A DNA stretch of 64,000 nt, from the NCBI RefSeq assembly GCF_963678635.1, contig NC_087065.1, forward strand, positions 49,521,011 through 49,585,010. The letters are read 5' to 3'. Position 1 is the stretch's first letter. Each line of letters begins with the position of its first letter. Shown here one piece after another: positions 56,713-64,000 of this stretch. The DNA comes from Symsagittifera roscoffensis (taxonomy: Eukaryota; Xenacoelomorpha; Acoela; Convolutidae). The notes beneath the pieces are model-generated. The model saw nothing but the letters and a program-made list of their open reading frames with translations. It was not told the origin of the DNA and made no database searches. Both the position numbers and the translations under genes were made by a program.

Positions 56713-59201
56713 GTGAGATATTTTCTGAGAGTAAGATTTGCATTTTAGAATGTAAGCACTGAAGTTAGATGCGAGGCTAAAATATATTGTCTGAAAATTC
56801 AAGCTATTGAGTAAAGGCATCTGGAGTTTCCTTGCTGGGGAAATCTCTGCACTTCCTGCTCTGGCCGACAGGAGCATCCACGAACCCTGCCAAGAAGCCT
56901 AAGAATTGTTTGTGATGCTTTAACGAAAAACAGTTGTAACCAATTTTCTAATATTATCTTATCAACTGAATATGCACAATTTTTTCAAAAACAGACCAGA
57001 GGACACCTGGGCAGAATCTTTCCAGAAAAACCAGGAAACTAACGGTTTTGTAAAAGTTATCTTGCATCGAATCATTTTTACTTGATCTGAATGAATAAAA
57101 ATCCAGCATCTTGATACAAGGAATGTCTACTAACATTGTCTAACATCGGTCCAAGATGCTATTTTTCAATAAAACGGCACAAAGATGAAAACATTTTCGT
57201 TCATTTTATCGCTTGAAATTTTTCCCGTGACTGTAGAATCATTCAAAAAACACGATCCGAGAAAATCAATATTTTTTCGATTACATTGCTATAAAAAATC
57301 CGCTGATTTCATTTTGTAAGTTCGAATGGTCGACTTGAGCTGAAAAATTGTAAAATTCTTCTTCACATGTATCCGCATTTTTTAATTCGGAAGTGTTTAT
57401 AACAAGATTTTAGTGAATACGAGATCTTATATTTTAAATGATGCAGACTTTACTCAACTGGTTTTTCAATAGGGGGATAAGAATGATTAATATTGAATTA
57501 AAGTCTCAGATATTTAGAGCATTCATTAAGCGAAAAAATAATACAAAAAAAGTTCTTGAAAGTGGTTCTTGGTGACTCGATAGGGCGCCCGTACGCCCAA
57601 TTTTCAAGATTGCCACACACAATTACGTTCCAATATTTTCTACTGTATCATGTTGTTATAGAACATATCCGTTATATTTGAGTTTCTCTTGGGCAATATT
57701 CATGTTTGATAAAACCTACTTGATTGTAAGTTTTTTTCTTTTTCTTCTTTCTCTTCATCTTTTTGCTTTTTCTTCTTTTTTTGCTTCTTTTTTATCTTCT
57801 GTTGACTGTGTAATTCAGCAACTAGACTGCAATTTTTCAAGGTTTGACTTGGTAATGGCAGTATTGTGTGGTTTAGCAAATGGACACGGACAAGGGCGGC
57901 TCAATAAGTGTCAGTGAGTTACAGAAGGGGTTGTCGTGTGTGGGCGTAGACCTCACACAGAAACAGTTTGAGGAGAAGATGGCCAAGTTTGACCTTGACA
58001 GTAAGTAATCTAGCATTCAAAGAGATATTCTCAGGGCCAGGAGGCACGAATGACAGAAACGTTGCAACCAATCAAAATACTTCTGTCCGACCGAAGCTCT
58101 TCAAAGTATTGCTACAAGTGACGAAATTGATACGATTTCTTTCAGACTGTCAAATGAATTCGTGTTCGTACTGAATTAATAGCAGATCATGATACGTTTC
58201 GGTCATCCGATTTTTCAGGCAGGAAGACTCGCCCTCGAATTTTAGTGTTTGGGACCATTTAAAGATATATACTACTTCCAGCATATTAACTGTTAAGCAA
58301 ATTAGGGTAGTCATCTGAAACTTCTTTGAGAGGTTGAGCTGTATTGATTTCAGGTAATGGGTTCCTGGACATTGTGGAGTTTACAAAGTACTGCATTGAT
58401 GCGATGGGAGACAACAAGGACCCCAAGGGCAACTTGATGAAGGCACTGCAGAAGTTCGATAAAAAGAAAGTCGGATACCTGAATGACTCACAAATCATGT
58501 GTGTAAACTTACTCGGAAAATTAAATCCTTTTCTCCGCAAAATTTTAATTTCAAAGTTCAAATAGCATGAATTAATTGGGCCATGCTTTAATATTTACAA
58601 CCACTCACAATAAAATTGATGATCAAGGGAGTTGGAGGGGGAACCGGATATGGCTGGTTACTAAATTATAGCTGCTCACAGATAAAGGAAATAGTTCTAT
58701 AACAAAATGGTTTTCGATTTAAAAAAAAAAACATTTTAGAAACAGTCTCAGAAAACAGTCAATGTCCATTTTTGTACATGTTTTCAATCGTGTTATCTTT
58801 TTTTAAAAATCAAAATAAGTATAAGTTTTTTTGACTGATTGATTGGTTGATAAATGGTACCACAATAGTAAAACAATTACATTTTCAGATCCCAGATAGT
58901 TATACAGACTTTTGGGATATGAAATGTTTTTACGACCGCGTCTAGTAAATTATGAGCAATGACATCGATTAGGAAAATTTAATCTACTTTATTTTTCTCT
59001 GGCGATTTTCTCGAAAGAACTTCTTTTTTTTTCAATTCCAGTGAAATCCTGTCCTCGCTTGGAAACGAGAAGATCAGCAAAGATGAAGCCAAGCAGATAG
59101 TAAAAGATGCCGACAAGAACGGAGATGGGAAACTGCAGATAGAGGAGTTTGCTGACTTCCTCCTCCAAGACACACCCCAGCAGAAGGGCAAAAATAAGTA
59201 A
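56578..59201 (+). CDS. EF-hand calcium-binding protein, four exons, 187 residues
   Basis: Exons 56578-56712, 57877-58000, 58354-58498 and 59042-59201 sum to 564 nt (187 residues plus TAA). EF1 loop DTDKGGSISVSE (48-59), EF2 loop DLDSNGFLDIVE (84-95) and EF4 loop DKNGDGKLQIEE (159-170) are canonical 12-residue calcium-binding loops with Asp/Ser/Asn/Gly at coordinating positions and terminal Glu. The EF3 loop DKKKVGYLNDSQ (122-133) has Lys, Val and Gln at positions 3, 5 and 12 and should not bind calcium. The two lobes and spacing resemble calmodulin/troponin C-type sensors, plus a 44-residue N-terminal extension and a Lys-rich tail. I cannot assign a specific orthologue (calmodulin-like, calcineurin-B-like or a 20-kDa calcium-binding protein). 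Start: ATG with A at -3 and G at +4. Confidence 0.88.
56713..57876 (+). other. EF-hand gene intron 1
   Basis: A 1.16 kb intron. It has an unusually long pyrimidine tract at about 57727-57801 that ends some 75 nt before the acceptor 'gtggtttag'. The codon frame directly upstream of exon 2 reads TAG, so the exon cannot extend leftward. Confidence 0.75.
57877..58000 (+). CDS. EF-hand gene exon 2 (EF1 loop, start of EF2)
   Basis: From QMDTDKGGSISVSEL to the first three residues of the EF2 loop (FDLD). Donor 'ttgaca|gtaagt' is near consensus; phase 1. Confidence 0.9.
58354..58498 (+). CDS. EF-hand gene exon 3 (EF2 and degenerate EF3)
   Basis: It completes Ser, then encodes NGFLDIVEFTKYCIDAMG and the EF3 region FDKKKVGYLNDSQI. 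To keep phase with exon 4 the donor must be 'aatcat|gtgtgt' at 58499. The stronger-looking GT at 58501 or 58503 would give a wrong phase or an immediate stop. With 58498 the distance from GYL to LG matches calmodulin exactly. Confidence 0.75.
59042..59201 (+). CDS. EF-hand gene exon 4 (EF4, C terminus)
   Basis: Acceptor 'tttcaattccag'. It encodes EILSSLGNEKISKDEAKQIV, the canonical EF4 loop, EEFADFLL and a Lys/Gln-rich tail ending in TAA 59199-59201. The - strand frame over this exon is an antisense shadow. Confidence 0.9.
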
Positions 59202-59316
59202 AACAGAGAAAGAGAGAGCTGGAAACTAAGATTGAGAATCAAGTCTGAACATTTCGCCTACTATGAAACTTTGTTATTAAGAACGCATTTTTAATGAATC
59301 GCTAAATAGTAATAAA
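59202..59316 (+). other. EF-hand gene 3' UTR with polyadenylation signal
   Basis: AATAAA at 59311-59316, 110 nt after the stop codon, is the first good signal. Confidence 0.65.
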
Positions 59317-59972
59317 ATTTGTGCTCTTTGATCAAATGAATTGCAAAAGCCATTGTTTGAGTTAGAAAGGGAGAAACAGGTTTTTATTTTTTAAAGTGTC
59401 GGTTTGTATTCATTCTGACTGCCCGAATGAAACTTCTTATCGAATTACTGGAAGTATCCTATTCAATTGCTTACAGCCGATGATCTTAATCTTAAAGTAA
59501 ATATCCAAAAAGTGTCTGTCCACAGGTGAGAAATGGTGTGAATTTTTCTTTTGTCTTGTTTTTCGCCGAATAATCTTACGACTATGAGCCGTATGATACA
59601 CTGGTTTAATAGCGTCTTTTCAGTCTCGTCAATTTGCATCTCTATTTGATTAAATGAAACTTCGGTCTGCATTTTTACCCAAACCCCTAGATGTCGGAAG
59701 GAACTACGGCATCAGGTGTTTTGAAAAGTACAAAATTGAGAAATTGAGTTACATAAAAACAGTTAAAACAATCAAATTGTAGCAGAAAAAGGTTCAAATT
59801 GAACAACAAGTAGCTAATTTTAGTTTTAAATTTAGAAAACACTTTATGTGCTTGGAAATTCGAATCACAAAAAATTGGAAAAATCAGTTATCATGTAATT
59901 TCATAGTCTTTATTAATAAAAGTGAAATAAAATCGATTAGATTTGATTTGCCATGAATTTTAATGCTTTTTA
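59317..59972. other. Intergenic, nothing recognised
   Basis: AT-rich DNA with no coding frame of note and no repeat landmark identified. Confidence 0.5.
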
Positions 59973-60170
59973 CGTTTGCGATAAGCAAGCGTTATCAAAC
60001 TGATGTATAGACTTTTTTCGAAATAACAATCTAGTGTAACAGAATCACTTGAATGATTTGATAGCCTGCTTTATTGATGCAGGTAATTTTCATCAAAATA
60101 AGGGTCCAGTAGCGGAGCGTGTCCATGTCGCGAAGGATCAAGCATTCGAATCCGAAATCATGTCAGTTTT
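59973..60170 (+). repeat. SINE-like element, copy 2 (head region)
   Basis: Hairpin cgtttgc-gataa-gcaagcg (59973-59991, one G-T wobble) is followed by 'gttatcaaactg', 'tatagactttttt' and 'aacagaatcac', as at 3623. A tRNA-like stretch 'tagcggagcgtgtccatgt' and the B-box-like 'cattcgaatcc' (about 60148) follow. Confidence 0.4.
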
Positions 60171-60229
60171 TCTAATACTGGCAACAATGTTCAAACTCTT
60201 AAACAGGTCGCGATGATTTGTTTTTTTTT

Positions 60230-60640
60230 TCTGGAATAGTCTTAAAATTTGTTCAGGTTCAAATTTACTTTTTCGCTGTTTGACTTTGGATTTTTTTTTC
60301 AACTCAGTTCATTTCCTTTGACAAAAGGAAGGCAAACTCCACTATCGAACGTAAAAAATACGAAAAACGTCATCATTTTTTAATTTTGAAAATGTAATTT
60401 AGTAATCAGGTTTCCCAGTGGAATAAAAAATTTACCTATTGATCAGTTCTCTCAAATTTGGTTGGCTTTAAAAAAGTGCTTGTTTTAAATTTTTATAAAA
60501 ATTCGAAGATTCTCAAGTCCATCTGTTTTTTTATTCAAAATTTGAAGATTGAGTTTTTTTCGAACACAAGTCAGTTTTTTTTAATTTTTGCGTTCATGTC
60601 TCATTTCCAACTGTCTTTTGGCGATGTTCATTATAGTTGC
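60230..60640 (+). repeat. Isolated copy of the array/intron repeat
   Basis: It has 'cttaaaatttgttcaggttcaaa', 'aaaggaaggcaaactccactatcgaa', 'tttcccagtggaataaaaaattt', 'cctattgatcag' and 'gcgttcatg', in the order of the array monomer and the CSDE1 introns. It shows the family is dispersed, not only tandem. Confidence 0.7.
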
Positions 60641-60925
60641 AACTGTTGTTCACTGTCTTTTGAAACTTGAAACTTTTAAACTTTTTTGTACAAAATAAAT
60701 TTTTTTCGGCTCAAATGGTGTCTGCTTAAAAATTGCCGGCTTTATTTTGCGCTTCGGCAGTTTTGATCCGTTATTAATATAAAATGCAAACGTTTTGCTC
60801 GGCATGTTTGCCTAGATTGAACTTTTATTGAGACTTACGAAAGTTTTAGTAGATCTGGTTTTATCGTTTTTTTTTTGTTTTTATAATGTTTTTTTACATC
60901 ACTTTTTTGTTTTATTGCAAGTGAT

Positions 60926-60942
60926 GCGAAGCTCCGCTTCGC
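60926..60942. repeat. Perfect 7-bp hairpin gcgaagc-tcc-gcttcgc
   Basis: It has a counterpart at about 4475-4491 (gcggagc-tca-gcttcgc), where the one change keeps a G-U pair. Both copies are preceded by 'ttttattgcaagtg' or 'ttgtattgcaagtg'. It may be the conserved 3' end of the SINE-like element. Confidence 0.6.
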
Positions 60943-61175
60943 TTCTGTATTTAAAAAAAATCAAATTAGTCCATTTTTAATCTGATCCATTATATTGTTT
61001 ACTTTCATTTTTATGGGCATTGATGAAAAACGATTTTAACCAATTTTTGTTCATGGAACTCTAGTGCTGGATGGGCTTTTTTTGATTTTGCAAATTTACT
61101 TAACGAAAATTCATAAATTGATTTTCCGAGCTTTGATTATGGAATGTTTTGACCAAGTTTTTATTTTGTTATAAA

Positions 61176-61563
61176 CAGTAGTGTGTCGAGGGGTTGAGGG
61201 GTTATAAACTCCTCTCCCCACGCCATTTTCAGTTCTGGTTGCCAATTTTTCCCAAAGGGTCCACATTTTGGTATGTTTTTACGACAAGCATTTTTCATTG
61301 ACCATTCTCAAAAGCGTTCTAAAGGCGCCTCGGTGCCAAATAGTTAGGTTTGAGAAGGAAGCGAACTATTTTGGCCGGTTTTTTAAAAAGTGCTCAAGAA
61401 TTTTTTTTTCTGCCTGTTTTTTTAAAAGTTGTCTGCGATGCAGAAACTTTTGACAAAATAGGGTCATTATAGTTTTTTCGGAGTGCTCTGAAAATCAAAT
61501 TGGTCCAGAAAATTTTTCGAAAAATAGCCCCCCCCCCTAAAAAGGTTTCTGCGCATGCTACTG
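61176..61563. mobile_element. MITE, second copy related to the CSDE1 intron MITE
   Basis: 388 bp with CAGTAG-type imperfect inverted ends: CAGTAGTGTGTCGAG on the left, CAGTAGCATGCGCAG on the reverse complement of the right. Internally it shares 'ctaaaggcgc.t.gg.gccaa' and 'ggcc.gtttttt' with 6899-7273, and it has similar G/C runs. The flanking octamers gttataaa / gtttttac match at only 5 of 8, so a duplication is not proven. Confidence 0.6.
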
Positions 61564-62227
61564 GTTTTTACCATGATAAATTTCATTGAATTAAACTAAA
61601 CTTGTGATCAGTGTTTGGTAATTAAAACAAAATGTTTTTAATCATAAGTGTTTGGTAAATTTAGGACAAATTTTGAAAAAAATGATTTGATTAAACGATT
61701 TTTCAACAACCTTAAATGTACAAATTTTGTTAGAAGAAACTTGTTTTTTTTTAACTATCCTTAATGTAAGACTCAAGAAAATAAATGACTTCAAGCGCTA
61801 CTTTAGGTTTACTTCGGACGTTACAAATGTCGTTCGTTTTGAAATGGTTTTTCCCTCATTTTCAGTATTCTGAAATAAAGCCTCGGTTTTGCTGGACAAC
61901 AGCGTCGTTTTTAGTAACTTGGAAATCGATTCGTGAAGCTATGAACAGCTAAGGGCTTTAATAACAAAAAATATCAAATTATAAAGTTTCAATGTGAAAC
62001 TGGGTAATTTTGGAATTGTCATTCGACTGTCGACGCAATTTATTTTTTTGGTCATATGTACGAAACGAATTGTTATTCAAATACGAATTTGAGAATAGTT
62101 AGTCTCCTAAGTATTAGTACTGATAGAAAAACCGTTTTGAAATATAGTTCGAAATTATTCAATTGTCAAAGGTAATTACTTTAGTAAAATTGCCAGTATT
62201 GAATGATTTTTGTTGTTGATAGTAGTA
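61564..62227. other. Intergenic, nothing recognised
   Basis: AT-rich with no gene. 'aaaacaaaatgtttttaatcataagtgtttggtaa' repeats part of the adjacent 'gatcagtgtttggtaatt', a minor local repeat. Confidence 0.45.
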
Positions 62228-62434
62228 TTGTATCGTGTCCCGGATTCTAAGGGGGGTGTCCTTCCTAAGGGGGGTCCTCACGACAAGCAAAATCCTAGGG
62301 AAGGGGTCCTTAATTTTTTGGAGGACCTTCATCCTAGGATTTTGTAAACGAAAGAATTTTTCCACCCAAAAAGCAGAAGACCCCCTCTTTATGATCTTGC
62401 TAAGCTTAGCTTAACAACAAGGGACATGATACAA
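62228..62434. mobile_element. 207-bp terminal inverted-repeat element with internal hairpin
   Basis: Outer arms TTGTATCGTGTCCC (62228-62241) and gggacatgatacaa (62421-62434) are reverse complements at 13 of 14. Inside, caaaatcctagg (62288-62299) pairs perfectly with cctaggattttg (62333-62344), and 'aaggggtcct' partly pairs with 'aggacctt' in the loop. It is probably a MITE or foldback. No target duplication could be identified and no transposase frame is present. Confidence 0.6.
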
Positions 62435-64000
62435 AATTCTTTCTAATTCCAATTTTTGGGGTCCTAATTATTGGTCCTGGTTAATTATATGAATCATATG
62501 AATTGTTAAATTTGTTTCGGGCCAATGATTTTTCGACCTAGTTGAAATTTGTTAATGAACGGGGAATTGACTTTTAAAATATAAAATAAATTTTCGCCGG
62601 CGATAATGGTAGCGTAGCTTAACTGTTGGCAGCAGTAAACTAACTTCTTAACTTGACCTATATTTTATGGTGAAAAGGCCGTAAATTGAAATCACCCTCC
62701 AAAGTTTTAGAAAATGATAAATTTGGCAAATTTTGAAATGAGAAAAACAAAATTAGAGGGAAAATGGGTGTTTTTAAGATATTTATAATTAACTTACACA
62801 ATTTAGAGGGTTTTCAACCATACAAAAAACTCAAAATTCCAAACCAGGGAAGAGCAGCATGCTGTGTTTCCCTAGAAGGCAAGGGAAGTTTCAATGGGAA
62901 AAGGACGAGTTGAAAAAGGAACAAAGGAAAGGAATATGAAAAAACGCACCGAGCTTTTTTCAAAAATTTTTGTACAGAACAAAACGGTTTCCGGTAGTTC
63001 ATTAGGTTATTTACCACCGGAAACTAGAAAAGTCTAAAAGTATCTGCTAGGCATCTTTTATCTCCACTAGCTGACATTTAGCAGCTTGGAGAGGCGTTGG
63101 AAAAAACATTGAAATTGGGATAAACCGAGTTATTCCAACTGATTTAGAAATAATTCAAGAAATGTATACGTCCTTAAAACAAACTTATTATGACAGTTCT
63201 AGTCAAAGAAACTTCGACTAGCTTTTACTCATTCTTTGTTAGTTCTAATAACCTGGTGTGCAACCTTTCAATTAGGTTCAGACCTTACGGCGGCTTAATT
63301 GGTATGAAAAACTGTTCCTTGGAAAAGTACTTGTGTGAATCCAAGTTTTTATGATTGCACGCTTTGTTGAACGATGCTGCCGGATTTAAACATGAACTTA
63401 TCAAGAGTGTCCAACTTACTAATATATGTTGTCCGGGAACTATAACCACGGCTCTCTGGGCCATTCGAAGGTAATGGTTTTCTGTCTTTTCAATAACTTG
63501 AAAAAAAAATTAAAGTCTATCATTCAATATTTTACCTGCACAATATTATGCAGTTAACTTTTGAACACTGGCAGTCTTTAGCTCTGTCATGTAAACACCA
63601 CCATATGTCTACAAACTATCGATCTCCAACAAACTTACTTTTTACTCGGCTAGAATAATAATTTGATTTTGAGACCTAAATAACTAGAATTTTTAAAACT
63701 CTTTTTAGTTAATGGCCTTGAGAACGGTTTCACAGTTTGGATAGCGTCCAATTGAGGCGTTCAGTAATTCAAGTAATACTTGCTGACACTCTGGATTGAC
63801 TATTTATCAAATGATTTATTTACTTACTTATTTTCTGGCTTGTTTATCCTTCACTTATTTTTTTTGTTCAACTACTTCCTCACTTATTTTACTTACTCTA
63901 CCTAACTTTTATATTTTAATTTTCATTTACTTTTGAATTAACACCTTTTCACATGGCGTTTTTCCCTTTTACCTAATTACTGTCATGCTTTGATTTATTT
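62435..64000. other. Intergenic, nothing recognised
   Basis: AT-rich. From about 63790 it becomes a low-complexity stretch dominated by 'actt'/'ttta' motifs. No convincing gene on either strand; the longest - strand frame (62814-63017) has no domain or start context. Confidence 0.45.

Noticed and set aside
58979-59242. 87-codon - strand frame
   Set aside because: It is antisense to EF-hand exon 4; the + strand has a canonical EF loop and conserved spacing.
60100-60175. Functional tRNA gene
   Set aside because: Only box-like fragments are present; no cloverleaf with acceptor and anticodon stems could be drawn.

Overview
The window is nuclear DNA of an animal, most likely an invertebrate. It is AT-rich, with spliced genes (GT-AG introns, standard code), a Ty3/gypsy-type LTR retrotransposon, MITEs, a LINE relic and a large complex repeat array. 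I cannot place the species. Only two host genes are visible, both on the + strand, together coding about 2 kb.

Region 1 (1-8.8 kb): the 3' part of a CSDE1 (UNR) orthologue, an RNA-binding translational regulator built of cold-shock domains. Five exons (2230-2500, 2845-3092, 5125-5409, 7360-7532, 7929-8334) join in frame into 460 codons. They end in a cold-shock domain, a SUZ-C-like motif and an acidic tail that I do not know from vertebrate CSDE1. The introns hold diverged copies of a local repeat, a SINE-like element and a hAT-like MITE with an exact 8-bp target duplication.

Region 2 (9.7-38.3 kb): about 28.5 kb of hierarchical repeats with no recognisable gene. Two diverged 2.4-4.2 kb unit types, alpha and beta, follow one another as alpha0-alpha1-alpha2-beta1-alpha3-beta2-alpha4-beta3-alpha5-beta4, so the distal part is an alpha/beta dimer array. 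The units contain smaller internal repeats, a 32-bp-arm inverted repeat found only in the amplified alpha copies, and recurrent short open frames. Related sequence occurs in the CSDE1 introns and near 60.3 kb.

Region 3 (38.3-46.3 kb): a decayed LINE reverse transcriptase (+ strand, from 40.27 kb), an old gag-protease relic (- strand, 42.15-43.45 kb) related to the element in region 4, and a large foldback at 44.8 kb.

Region 4 (46.28-55.21 kb): a full-length but defective LTR retrotransposon on the - strand, with roughly 210-bp LTRs, PBS, PPT, gag, zinc knuckles, protease, RT, RNase H tail and integrase. Its protease-RT-RNase H block is tandemly duplicated (about 2.35 kb). The 5' copy carries a 121-bp insertion that includes a copy of the duplication junction.

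Region 5 (56.5-59.3 kb): a four-exon gene for a 187-residue EF-hand calcium-binding protein. Region 6 (59.3-64 kb): intergenic DNA with repeat relics, a second SINE-like copy, a second MITE and a 207-bp inverted-repeat element.

The two genes show no functional link; the window is mostly a record of repeat amplification and transposition between them.
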